Shown here: positions 23,303-33,399 of the stretch, piece by piece | Position numbering within the stretch: position 1 is the stretch's first letter | How the letters are laid out: each line of letters starts with the position of its first letter | Translations under genes and position numbers: made by a program | The notes under the pieces: generated by a model | Database searches by the model: none | Told to the model about the DNA's origin: nothing | Seen by the model: only the letters and a program-made list of their open reading frames with translations | Assembly (NCBI GenBank): GCA_017893485.1 | Contig: CM030365.1 | Location: 45,254,458-45,318,457, forward strand | Length of the DNA: 64,000 nucleotides | Direction: 5' to 3' | Origin: Hemerocallis citrina | Lineage: Eukaryota; Streptophyta; Magnoliopsida; Asparagales; Asphodelaceae

Positions 23303-23990
23303 CGAGCCCCCACTCCCGAAGACTAAGTTTGATCAGTCTTTGAGGAGTGGTTTTACTAATTTGATGGCTTGCGGGGTTGTATCGGAGTCCAAATGAGGGA
23401 TTTCGGATCTTATACGAGGCTTGATGATGTTTTTCTGAGTTTGTAGCGCACTCGAGACTGTTCTTGAGCTCTTCTGGATTTTCTGGTTATTTTTCCCAAT
23501 TTTATATTATTTTTTCGGACAATTTATTCAATTTTGCCGAGCTATGATTTGTTTTTTCGGGAACAATTATTAAACATCCTAGCCCATATTTATTTATCCA
23601 GGGGTACAAAAATGTTCCCCTGAATTCATAAATATTTTCTAGAATTTTTACCTATTTTCCCCTTATTTTTAATCATTTTTTCTCAATTTTTTGAATAAAT
23701 AATTCGAATTAATAAATAAAATTTGATTTTTAATTACCCAATTATGATGTGGCGCAATCTATGCTCTTCATCAGTTTCGGGCACGAATTTCGGGGAGATC
23801 TAATGGCAATGTTTGCATGAAAGCGGATTTTTTCCTATTCGAGGGTAAGTGGCAAGTACCCTCGGCAATGTTGCCGACCCCGCCAATCACCTCAGGGAGC
23901 TGACGCGTGTCAGGAAGAAGGCCAAAGTCGAGGGAGGTTCGGGGTCCCTTGCCGAGGTCCAGCAGTGCCTCGAGGTGGCAACACGTGTCG
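23303..23990 (-). other. Polypurine tract and AT-rich 3' untranslated region of the Tat-like element
   Basis: The plus strand CGAGCCCCCACTCCCG at 23303-23318 is the polypurine tract (CGGGAGTGGGGGCTCG on the element strand). The rest is non-coding, AT-rich around 23480-23750, leading to the 67-bp array. No gene is seen. Confidence 0.75.
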
Positions 23991-24770
23991 AAAGACGTTC
24001 GGCGAGGCTTGCCGAAGTCCGAACGAGCCATTTTCCCACGTTTGAGCATCGGTGCCTAGAACGCTCGGCAAAGCGTGCCGAAGTCCCAGTGAGAATTTTT
24101 TCTCACGTTTGAACGTCGGTGCCAAGAACGCTCGGCGAAGCGTGCCGAACTCTCAGCGAGAGTTTTTTCTCACGTTTGAGCATCGGTGCCAAGAATGCTC
24201 GACGAAGCATGCCGAAGTCCAAGCGAGATTTTTTTCTCACGTTTGAGCATCGGTGCCAAGAACGCTCGGCGAAGCGTGCCGAAGTCCAAGCGAGAGCTTT
24301 TTCTCATGTTTGAGCGTCGGTGCCAAGAACGCTCGGTGAAGCGTGCCGAAGTCCAAGTGAGAGCTTTTTCTCACATTTGAGCGTCGGTGCCATGAACGCT
24401 CGGCGAACTGTACGGAAGTCCAAGTGAGAATTTTTTCTCGTGTTTGAGCGTCGGTGCCGAGAGTGCTTGGCAAAGCATGCCGAAGTCCAAGCGAGAGTTT
24501 TTTCTCACGTTTAAGTGTCGGTGCCCAGAACGCTCGGTGAAGCGTGCCGAAGTCCAAGTGAGAATTTTTTCTCACGTTTGAGCGTCGGTGCCAAGAACAC
24601 TCGGCGAAGTGTGCCGAAGTCCAAGTGAGAATTTTTTCTCATGTTTGAGCGTTGATGCCGAGAACGCTCGGCGAAGCGTGCAGAAGTCCAAGCGAGAGTT
24701 TTTTCTCGCATTTGAGCATCGGTGCCAAGAATGCTCGGCAAAGGGTGTCGAAGTCCAAGACAACTCGTCG
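23990..24770. repeat. 67-bp tandem array, about eleven copies
   Basis: The word CGGTGCC recurs every 67 bp from 24050 to 24720. The consensus includes AACGCTCGGCGAAGCGTGCC, GAAGTCCAAGCGAGAG, TTTTTTCTCACGTTTGAG. GAGAG-TTTTTT-CTC can form a small hairpin in each unit. Because 67 is not a multiple of three and stops are rare, all frames on both strands stay open over 60-130 codons. These frames (23771-24903) are artefacts of the repeat. Confidence 0.95.
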
Positions 24771-24926
24771 ACAGTTTGGGGATGACAGCTGGCCGTTTAA
24801 CCGTTGGACTTCTGACCATTTGACCATTAGCCATTAATGAGGTGGTAAACTCTTTTGTCGTTTTGTGGTAAATGGACCTGACTGTTGAGTTTTTGGAGCC
24901 CACTATTCTCGTTTTGTGTGCCAGCT

Positions 24927-24936
24927 CTATAAGACT
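24927..24936 (+). promoter_or_regulatory. Possible TATA motif of the antisense gene
   Basis: CTATAAGACTCC lies about 165 bp upstream of the ATG at 25092, on the strand of the antisense gene. Weak evidence from position and sequence only. Confidence 0.35.
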
Positions 24937-25091
24937 CCACCCCCCCTCATTTGTTCACTTCTAAGATTTTTACTCTGGCAACAATTCTTACTAACGAGAG
25001 CTTCTGGCGACCACTGACCGTTTTTCGGTGATCTTTCCGACCGCAGCTGTCACTTCAAGGTAACTTAACACTTAGTTTATTTTTTAGTCAA

Positions 25092-27308
25092 ATGTCTTCT
25101 CTCTCCCCACGTTCAGAGCCCTCCCCTTTCTGCTGCTGACGAACCGTCTCCTGAGGCCAGGTTCCTCTCGTCGACATGGGCAAAAGAGCTGAGGTTCCTG
25201 CTTCGGTGGTAGCAGAGACCATAGTGGAGAACCCGAGCAGAATGGGGGAGTTCGGGAGACTGCCGGGCATTCTAACGGGGCTCCATAGGGTTCTGAAAAT
25301 TCTGGAGGAACATGCCGAACGGATCGTATACGGGAGGGGGCGGAGTTTTGAGGAGAACGCCGCAAGGGAGACCTCGGAAGTTGACGACACCCTCTCGATC
25401 CTCAACGAGGCGGACTTGGTGGCGATCCGAGAATTTTTTCAGATCCCTGAAGAATTCGAGCTGATACTGCCAGGTCCCGGGGTGAGGGCCAATTCGCCGA
25501 TGCTGGTGAACATGTGCTTCTGGCTATTCGACGCCTTCATCACCGGAGCACGCCTACCACTCCGCCCCTTCGCCGTCCAAGTCTTGCGGTGGTTCGGGGT
25601 CAGCCCCATCCAACTAATGCCGAATGGGTGGAGGGTTATCAATGGATTCGCACTCCATTGCCAGGCGGCCGAGATCGAGCCGGGCCTGAGGGTTCTTCGG
25701 ATGCTGTACCGGCTCCATCAGCAGCACAAGTCGGAGTTCAGGTACTATTTGGCCCCGAGGCACGGTGCTTGGCTCGTCAGCTGCCCTGACTCAATAAAAC
25801 ATTGGCGAGATAAATACTTCATCATTCGGGGTCGCGAGCCGTGGTGCATCCCCTCGGATTGGGTTGAGGAAGTGACGAAGAGGGTGAGAGAGCTTCCGGT
25901 GCTCTATCCTAATGAAGAAAAAATGGTTCAGGTTCTCCTCGACCGACCAAAGTTCGATTGGAGGGACCTGACGGAGGAGGCGCTCTTCAGGGGGGGCTCA
26001 GCCGCATAGACCCTAGTATGCAGTTTTCCTTGTTATTTTTTCTTTCCTTATTCGGTTTTAACTTGCATTTTAACCATACTCTCTTCTGTCGCAGAAACTA
26101 TGGATTACGAAGCGGTATTAACTCAGAGGGCGGCGCTCGGCAGCAAGGCTTCGCGAAAAGAGAACAGGGTCGCCACAAAGGTGACTACCCCGAAGCCGAA
26201 GAAAGTCGCCAGCGCTGCCCAAGAGGCATCGGCTTCGACGATGGTGACCCCGAGGGTGGCGACTACAGCAACCTCGATATCGGCCAAGGCAAGCGAGTTC
26301 CTGATGGCGGCTGCTCTTGGGATGGAGGCGGCTCCGTTGACGGCTGAGGCCGAGGTGTTCCTGACCGATGAACACAAATTTTTTTTGTTCCGGACTGGCA
26401 GGTTCAGAAGTTGGACGGATTCCTCGGCGACTCGATGTCGAGTATGCAGGCCGTCAAACATTTGGCGACGTCGAAAGATCAGGCCGCTATGGACGTCGGC
26501 AGCGTGGGAGATGATGCCCTTGAGATCGCTCGAGCTGCGGTGTCGGTGAGTAGCTCGATTTCGCTTGTTAGACGAATTACTCATTTATTTTTGTCTGGTT
26601 TTCTTGCTAACTTGTCTTCTTTCTGCAGATAACCTATCACTTTAGTCATCTCATGGAGAAGATCACCGAACTCGAAAAGGACCTGAAGAAGGAGGTTGAC
26701 AGTGCTCGGGCCGAGAAAGCTCGGATCGTGAACGAGCTCGACAGACTGAAGGTCGAGGCAGAAGGGAAGGCAACGAGGTTGGAGTACCTCGACAGGCTCG
26801 TGAAGAAGCTCGAGGATGATCCGCTCCGGTAGAAGGAGGCAGCGGCGAAGTAGCAGGGGAAGCCGTCGAAGCTGCCAAGATCACGGCCGCGAAGGAGGCT
26901 GAAGCCGCAACCATGGAGAAGGCCCAAGGGTTCCTCGTGGCCAACATGGCCAAGGCCTATGCTCGCGCCATCGAGCAAGTGATCGAGCACTTCCCCAAGG
27001 TCGACTGCTCCGGGTGGCGCCTCTTCCCCGACCACGTCGATGGCTTTGACGAAGAGTCAGACGAGGATGAAGTTGGGGATGAGGATGCGGATGTTGAGGT
27101 CGAAGTCATCGGCGAGCATCATGGATCCGAGGTGACCCCCTTGCGATCGTCGCTCCTTCGGAGGAGTCTGACCTTACAGCCGCGAGCCACCACGGAAAAG
27201 AGGTCGTGCCATGATTTCTGTCTTTTTCGTTTCCTCCTTTTTTTTCTTTTATATATCAGCGATGTATCGCCCAATCGCGGACTGGCCACCGTTCTTTTGA
27301 ATGAATGA
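25092..27308 (+). pseudogene. Antisense gene of the Tat-like element (putative gypsy-type transposon ORF)
   Basis: Runs opposite to gag-pol. Exon 1 (long frame 25176-26009, 277 residues) has the conserved core of the plant family named putative gypsy type transposon: FFQIPEEFELILPGPG, then ARLPLRPFAVQVLRWFGVSP, then REPWCIPSDW. An upstream ATG at 25092 is out of frame. A likely intron ends at CGCAG 26094. A clear second intron GTGAGTAG...TTTCTGCAG spans 26546-26628. The last part (26629-27304) is coiled-coil (heptads in ITELEKDLKKEVDSARAEKA) followed by DCSGWRLFPD and an acidic tail, as in relatives. A frameshift at the T-run near 26382, a TAG near 26830 and a shift near 26850 break it. The function of the family is unknown. 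AATGAATGAAAT at 27299-27310 could serve in polyadenylation. Confidence 0.75.
26546..26628 (+). other. Intron of the antisense gene
   Basis: 83 bp, donor TCG|GTGAGTAG, acceptor CTTTCTGCAG|AT, T-rich inside. The coding frame IARAAVS before it continues as ITYHFSHLMEKI after it. Confidence 0.75.
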
Positions 27309-27459
27309 AATCTTTTTTTCTTTGAATTTGACTAGGTGTCCATGTTGCTCTGCCTTGAAGTTTTGGCTATGTGTTCACAAAATTTTCGAAATTTGGCTAA
27401 GTTTTCACGTCGTCTTGCCTTAAAATTTTCAGATCGTCGAAGTGACGTAGCTCGCCGAA

Positions 27460-28221
27460 GTGCCTTATGTGACCGAGGTGACTCGTCCTGAGGCTGGCCT
27501 AGGGGTGACGAAGTTATGTCTCGCTAGGAGCCGAGAGCGACTTTACGAAGTCGAGTGGGGGCGTTGCAGAGCTGAACGTGAGCGGAATCATCTGCGACTA
27601 GTCTTAGGCCGTCGAGATCTCGAGATCTGGCGGTTAGAAGAAAGGATCAGGGAGACGACTCCTGAAGGTGATGATTATGGTTCGCCGACAGCCGTTAACC
27701 TCGGCCTGAGGCTTAGGCAATTCCGTCATTCTCTGACAAAGATGATGGCGGAGAGCGATGAGCTGGCCGCAGCGATGAACAAGCTGACGATGGAGGGAGA
27801 CGAGCTGAAGAGGGTGACCGTCGACAAGAGTATTGAGGTTACTCATCTTCGTCGGATTATCACCGACAGCTCTGGTGGTGTGGGCTCAGCACGGCTGCCT
27901 CGTTTGAAGATCACTGTGAAGGACGACTCACTGAAGGAACGAATCGTTGAACTCGAGGCGGAGGTCGCTCGTCTTAAGCCCCAACCTGAGCGGGTCAATG
28001 TTAGAAGCACCTCGTGCACACTGGTAGAGAGCGATAGAGGAAAATCTTTCTATGTGCTTGCAACTCGTTCGCTGAGTACACGTCGGAGCCCTGGTGATGC
28101 ACAAAGTGGGGTGGCTGCTTCGTCGAGCGGAGCGTCTGTTGGGGCTACCGTCAGAAGTAGTGCAGAAGATGCGTCTCAGCTTGTCGGCCTAGAGACAAGC
28201 GTCGGGGTGAGATGTCGGTAG
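27460..28221 (+). CDS. Coiled-coil protein of unknown function, antisense to the Tat-like element
   Basis: An uninterrupted 253-residue frame that I do not recognise. It starts with the first ATG, though the frame may be open upstream and could be a further exon of the preceding antisense gene. Residues ~20-60 are charged with LEERIRE-type heptads, and ~85-130 (KMMAESDELAAAMNKLTMEGDEL) and ~155-180 (LKERIVELEAEVARL) look strongly coiled-coil. The C-terminal third is Ser/Ala-rich and probably disordered. No transmembrane segment or known catalytic motif is seen. It stands between the antisense gene and the 118-bp array. Its intact length amid broken frames is notable, but it may simply be young or chance-open; moderate confidence that it is coding. 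Confidence 0.45.
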   Translation: MPYVTEVTRPEAGLGVTKLCLARSRERLYEVEWGRCRAERERNHLRLVLGRRDLEIWRLEERIRETTPEGDDYGSPTAVNLGLRLRQFRHSLTKMMAESDELAAAMNKLTMEGDELKRVTVDKSIEVTHLRRIITDSSGGVGSARLPRLKITVKDDSLKERIVELEAEVARLKPQPERVNVRSTSCTLVESDRGKSFYVLATRSLSTRRSPGDAQSGVAASSSGASVGATVRSSAEDASQLVGLETSVGVRCR

Positions 28222-28450
28222 TACAGCGTTCGTCGTCCCTGGGTGTCTCTAAACCGAAGTATCCCTGCCCCTAGGAGGCGTTGAAGTAGTTGTCTGTATT
28301 TTTGTTCTTCAAGTTTTGTATCTCGTCATAAGGATGAGTAGTTGGTCTTGTAAATAGATGTGTTCCTCAAACTTCAATGTAAAAATACTTGTTTTGTGAA
28401 CTTGTGCATTTTGTTGGCACTTGTAGTTGTGATCAGCTGTCGGAGCAAAT
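28222..28450. other. Spacer before the 118-bp array
   Basis: Non-coding, T-rich on the plus strand (GTCTGTATTTTTGTTCTTC, then TGTAAAAATACTTG), possibly the 3' untranslated part of the antisense coiled-coil transcript. Nothing else is seen. Confidence 0.5.
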
Positions 28451-29225
28451 GTGATTCGCTCATTACTCACTTTGGGTGCAAGTAATATGAAGCGGAATCG
28501 AGCTGGGTGTTGGACTCCGAGTCAACGGTTGTGGGAGCAATTTCGAATGGTGAACCACTTCTTACCCGCTTATGAGCGAGTAATTTGAAGCAGAATCGAG
28601 CCAAATGTTGGACTCCAAACTCGTCGTTTAAAGAGAGAATCAACGGTTGTGGGAGCAATTCCGAATGGCAAACCACTTCTTACCCGCTTATGAGCGAGTA
28701 ATTTAAAGCAGAATCGAACCAAGTGTTGGACTCCGAACTCGTCGTTTAAAGAGAGACTTAGCAGTTGTGGGAGCAATTCCGAATGGTGAACCACTTCTTA
28801 CCCGCTTACGAGCGAGTAATTTGAAGCGGAATCGAGCCAAGTGTTGGACTCTGAACTCGTCGTTTAAAGAGAGTGTCAACGGTTGTGGCAGCAATTTCGA
28901 ATGGCGAACCACTTCTTACCCGCTTATGAGCGAGTAATTTGAAGCAGAATCGAGCAAAGTGTTGGACTACAAACTCATCGTTTAAAGAGAGAGTCAACGG
29001 TTGTTGGAGCAATTGCGAATGGCGAACCACTTCTTACCCACTTATGAGCGAGTAATTTGAAGCAGAATCGAGCCAAGTGTTGGACTCTGAACTCGTCGTT
29101 TAAAGAGAGAGTCAATAGTTTTGGGAGCAATTCCGAATGGCGAACCACTTCTTACCCGCTTATGAGCGAGTAACTGGAAGCAGAATCAAGCCAAGTGTTG
29201 GACTCCGAACTCATTGTTTGAGACA
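28450..29225. repeat. 118-bp tandem array, six to seven copies
   Basis: TTACCCGCTTA.GAGCGAGTAA recurs at 28562, 28680, 28798, 28916, 29034 and 29152, exactly 118 bp apart. Landmarks inside each unit are GTGTTGGACTCCGAACTCGTC and TTTAAAGAGAGAGTCAACGG. The minus-strand frames at 28467-29030 are repeats of one artefact. Confidence 0.96.
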
Positions 29226-29640
29226 ATACGGTTGGGGTATTAAACAGAGATATACTAAATACAAGAGAATTATCACTCAAAAGAAACTCTTTATTAAATA
29301 TTGCTAATCGGCCGCTTCTAAGTTGCGGGCCGTTATTACAATGGAAAAACAAATAGAATAGCCTTAAAACTGTTGGTACTTGGAGAGGTGTTCAAACACC
29401 CTCTTGGTACTTCAGTAAATGATCGGTGTTCTATGTTCTTGGTATCTTCCTACCTCCGAGGTCTTCAAGTTAGTATGCTCCGGGCCGAACTACCCTGGAG
29501 ACCTTGTATGGTCCTTCCCAATTTGGGGCTAACTTGTTCCTTTGGCTGGGGAACGAGATGGCTAGCTTCCTGAGGACTAAGTCCCCCTCCTTAAGATCTG
29601 TGGGGCGAACTCTTTTGTAGTAGGATTGCTCGATCCTTCT
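29226..29640 (-). other. Degraded C-terminal part of Tat-like integrase and 3' flank
   Basis: Region between the 118-bp array and the readable integrase end. On the minus strand it includes remnants matching the segment after the integrase core (LVLRKLAISFPSQRNKLA, then WEGPYKVSRVV near 29480-29580). Left of ~29400 I see nothing coding. Confidence 0.5.
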
Positions 29641-30504
29641 TCAATAATTCTCTTGGCGAATCGAGGCTCTCTCGCAGAGTTCATCGATAAGGTCCAGATT
29701 GGCTCGGAGCTCCCTTGCATTCGGCTTTTCATTATATGCAATTAGGCGGGGGGGGGGGGGGGGGGGTGGCAAACCAACCTCTAAGAGGATTACGGCCTCG
29801 GAACCGTAGGTGAGGTTGAAGGGCGATTCTCCTGTGGGGGTTCTCTTTATAGTGCGATAGTTCCACAGTACGTTAGGAAGCTGCTCTGCCCACAATCCTT
29901 TAGCCGACTTACTAAGTCTCTTCTTGATGCCCGAGAGGATTTGCCTGTAGGCGTTCTCTACTTGACAATTGGATTATGGGTGGGAGACAGAGGAGAACTG
30001 CTGGTGAATGCCGAGGTCTTCACAAAAGGAGCATAATGTTGCCCCCGCGAATTGTGTTCCGTTGTCTGTCACCAAGACTCAAGGTATGCCAAACCTACAG
30101 ATCACGTTCTTCCAGAAGAACTGTTGCACTCTGTTCTCAGTAATAGTTGCTAGTGGTTCCGGCTCAATCCACTTGGAGAAATAGTCGATCGCTGCGACTA
30201 GGAACTTGAGCTGGCCTGGGGCTGGTGGGAACAGACCTAGCAGGTCCATTCCCTACATTGCGAAGGGAGTTGGACTTGAGAGGGAAGAGAGTTAAGCTTG
30301 CGGTAGGCAACGGATAGTGGAGAATTGTTGACAGGGGCCACATTGCCGGACCTGTTGCTCGGCATCCCGAAGGAGGGTAGGCCAGAAGTACCCATAATTT
30401 AAGACTTTTCGGGCGAGGGACCTTGATCCCGAATGGGCTCTATTTATCCCTTCGTGGAGTTCTTTCAAAGCATACAGGGCTTCTTCTGGAGAGAGACATC
30501 TCAA
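29641..30504 (-). pseudogene. Tat-like integrase, broken
   Basis: The N-terminal part (30504-30292) has the HHCC zinc-binding pattern with HEGINRAHSG and CGPCQQF. The core follows in pieces with stops, for example VSHP* near 29965, where CAA reads TAA. The last piece (29895-29641) has WNYRTIKRTPTGESPFNLTYG, the usual segment after the DDE core. A run of 19 G at 29748-29766 codes a proline run there and is not expected in the family. It lies downstream of the second RNase H on the same strand. Confidence 0.8.
29748..29766. repeat. G19 homopolymer inside integrase
   Basis: Nineteen G in a row on the plus strand (C on the coding strand), preceded by ATTAGGC and followed by TGGCAAACC. Confidence 0.85.
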
Positions 30505-30822
30505 GTAGGGTCGGTCATCTACTTAGGTGTAGGAGCGTTTGTACAAGACTCCCTCAATGAGGGTGTACCGCTCCGCTCTTGTTCGGATTCGACGAGCTTC
30601 TTTGGGATCCGAGGGAAGGCTCCTGTCTCTGAGGAACTCAACTAAAGGCCTCATCCAGTTATCTTCGAGTTGGACCAGTAGCGACTCCATAGTCGGGTGC
30701 TTCTTCTTCGATGCTGGGCCTTAGTAGAAATTCGATCAAGACGGTCTACTCGAGGCCTTGGAGGGAGGAGGAGGCTAGTTTCGAGTGGGCATCTGCCTGG
30801 GCATTCTCCTCTCGGGGATCCA

Positions 30823-31140
30823 CTAGAGTTGTGCTTCCTCGAATAAGACCATGAGGCTTTTGACCTTGGCTAGGTACTTGGCCATACGGTCGTCTCGTGC
30901 CCCGTATTCTCCCAAGACCTGATTCACCACGAGCTGAGAGTCGCTGAACATTCGAACACGCTTCGCCCCTGCCTTGCGAGCCATGCCCAGGCCCGCTATT
31001 AGGGCTTCGTACTTGGCCTCGTTGTTGGAAGCCTTGAAATTGATGCGAAGGGAGTATTGGAGGATGAAGTTATCTGGGCCTGCCAGGATAACTCTGGCTC
31101 CACTCCCTTCAGTGCAAGAAGACCCATCCACATACACCAT
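30823..31140 (-). pseudogene. Second RNase H (archaeal-type) of the Tat-like element
   Basis: VYVDGSSCTEGSGARVIL, then NEAKYEALIAGLGMA, then MFSDSQLVVNQV carry the D-E-D residues of an RNase H, and their arrangement fits the extra archaeal-type RNase H known from the Tat lineage. It follows the older gypsy RNase H (31141-31590), separated by a TGA codon at 31138-31140 where relatives have tryptophan. The domain itself is uninterrupted over 105 codons; the linker to integrase (30505-30822) has stops. Confidence 0.8.
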
Positions 31141-31938
31141 TCAGATGGGTGGCCCATTTGCCGCTTGAGTGACCACAGGAATCGTGCTTTCCACTATGAA
31201 CTCGGCTAGTGCTTGAGCTTTGATAGCAGTCTGAGGCTGATAGGATATGTCGTGTTGACTCAGCTGAATTAACCACTTCATTAGACGTCTGGAGGTCTTG
31301 GGCTTATACAGGACCTGCTTGAGTGGCTGGTCGGTAAGGACGACCACTGAATGGGATTGGAAATAGGGACGAAGCTTTCGGGCCGCCATAACCAGGGCGT
31401 AGACTATCTTCTCCAACCTCGGATAACGGAGCTCGGCATCTCTAAGGACCTTGCTCACGTAGTAGATAGGCTTCTGTGCCTTGTCTTCTTCCCTCACTAA
31501 GACAATACTAAGGGTCTGTTCGAAGGCAGCGAGGTAGAGGTAAAGGGTTTCCCCGTGTGTCGGCTTGCTGAGGAGTGGGGGGTTGACCAAGTAGGCTTTG
31601 AGTTGGTCGAATGACTCTTGCTGCTGCTAGCCCCCCTTGAAGCCCTTAGCCCCTCTGAGGGCTTTGAAGAAGGGAAGACACTTTTCCCTGGACTTGGAGA
31701 AGAAGCGCCATATAGCCGCGAGGCGTCCGGTGAGCTTTTGCACTTCTTTCACGTTTGAGGAGGGAGCCATATTGAGTATGGCCTTTATCTTCTCAGGGTT
31801 GGCTTCAATCCCGCTCTGGCTGACCATAAAACCCAAGAATTTACCCGATGAGATCCCGAAAGCACATTTATTCGGGTTTAGTCTCATGTTATGCCTTCTT
31901 AGCATGTCAAAGGCCTCTTGGAGGATGGTCAGACCCAT
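31141..31938 (-). pseudogene. RT thumb/connection and first RNase H of the Tat-like element
   Basis: Two frames: 31938-31627 has LNPNKCAFGISSGKFLGFMVS and EVQKLTGRLAAIWRFFSK (end of reverse transcriptase). After stops near 31625, 31590-31141 has LYLYLAAFEQTLSIVLVRE, then PIYYVSKVLRDAELRYPRLE and VLTDQPLKQVL (gypsy RNase H). The catalytic aspartate of the first motif is not conserved (YLAAFE), as is common for the degenerate first RNase H of Tat elements. Confidence 0.82.
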
Positions 31939-32647
31939 TGATGCTTTTCACCAACATATCGTCGACGTAAACCTCTATGTTCTGTCCGATCTGATTTTTG
32001 AAGACCTTATTGACGAGACGTTGGTAGGTGGTACCAGTATTTTTAAGCCCGAAGGGCATCACTTTATAGCAGTAGAGGCCTTGATCCGTGCCGAAGGACG
32101 TCTTCGGGATATCTGGGGGGAACATTTGGATTTGGTTGTATCCGGAGAAGGCGTCCATGAAGCTCAGTAGCTCATGGCCCGAAGTGGTGTCGATCAAGGT
32201 GTCAATGCTAGGGAGTGGGAAGGGATCCTTGGGACATGTCTTGTTTAAATCTGTGAAGTCAATATAGATCCTCCAACTTCCATTGGCCTTTTTGACCATC
32301 ACAACGTTGGAGAGCCACCCAGGGTAGTTGACCTCCTGTATGAACCGGGCTTTGAGGAGCTTCTCCACCTCCTCATTTATGGCCTGCTGGCACTCGGAGG
32401 CAAACTTATGCCTCTTCTGCTGGACCGGTCTGGCACCCGGAGCGACAGTTAGATGGTGGATGAGAAGCTCTTTGGAGATCCCCGGCATGTCGGCTGCTAT
32501 CCAAGCGAAGAGGTCATGGTTTCTCTTTATGTACTGGACTATGTCGGAGCAAAGGGCAGAAGGGAGGGTTTTGCTGATTAAGAATTTGCGGGTCAAATCT
32601 TCCTCCGAGAAGAGCACTTTCTCTAACTCGTCTACCGGCTTCGACAT
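31907..32647 (-). pseudogene. Tat-like reverse transcriptase
   Basis: A 246-codon open frame. It shows HDLFAWIAADMPGIS, ARPVQQKRHKFA, GSWRIYIDFTDLNKTCPKD, LLSFMDAFSGYNQI, and the catalytic box YVDDMLVKS near 31946-31976. The FTDLNK.CPKD form is typical of Tat and Athila-type gypsy elements. The frame shifts at its 3' end into the 31938-31627 frame. Protease lies directly upstream, separated by a stop near 32660. Confidence 0.9.
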
Positions 32648-32662
32648 AAGCTGGGTGTTCCC

Positions 32663-33121
32663 CTAGGGAATCTCAAGGGCCTCGAAGGAGAGGATGGGTC
32701 CTATGGTCAAGGTCATATAGTATTTACGGGCCGTTTCTTGACTTCCCCTTACTTCTCCCATGCCCACCTTGGTGGGAAACTTCATCTTTAGATGGTAAGC
32801 TGATGGGATAGCTTCTAAAGCAGCTAGGCCCGGTCGACCTAGGATCACATTATAGGCTGCTGGGACGTCAACAACCATGAAGTCCATTGGCTCCGTTCGA
32901 GTAGTAGGAGCTTTGCCAGCGGTTACGTCAAGGGTTATAACACCCTCGATCGTCACTGGCACTCCCGTGAACCCATGGAGAGTGTAACCGACGGGCTTGA
33001 GCCTGTTCCTCGATAATTGGAGCCCTCGGAAGGCCTCTAGAAAGAGGATGTTGACAGAACTGCCATTATCCACTAGAATCCTTTCTACCTTGAAGTTGGC
33101 CATGTGGAGGTTGATCACCAA
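32663..33121 (-). pseudogene. Tat-like aspartic protease
   Basis: The active-site motif reads ILVDNGSSVNIL (near 33050-33080) where relatives have D-x-G-S-S, followed by YNVILGRPGL. The length, about 150 codons, fits the protease plus linker. The upstream frame 33383-33156 overlaps the gag-protease linker. Confidence 0.85.
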
Positions 33122-33399
33122 TGCATCACAGTGGGGGGTTCGGACACCCTCTAGATCAACATTCGAGAAAGTAACTAGGACTCCAAGACCTTTGGGAGGG
33201 GGAGGCTCTGCACCGAATTGACTTCCCCGACAAAGGCTTTTTGGGAGGAGTTAGAGGTTCCTCCCATTGGACCTCCGTAGATGAGGTGCAAGATGCACTC
33301 TTCCTCAAAGTCGGGAGTCTCCTCGTGCCTCTCGGGCCACTTGTTAGCCCCCCTGGTAGGTGGAGGAAGATCGGCTCGGTCATTTTTTACAAATTTGGC

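Noticed and set aside
23771..24903. About a dozen overlapping frames on both strands
   Set aside because: All arise from the 67-bp tandem array and repeat the same peptide in rotating phase.
25060..25087. GT...AG pair before the antisense ATG as an intron
   Set aside because: Only 28 bp, too short for a plant intron.
28467..29030. Minus-strand frames with repeated LLAHKRVRSGSPF
   Set aside because: Phase copies of the 118-bp array; not a gene family.
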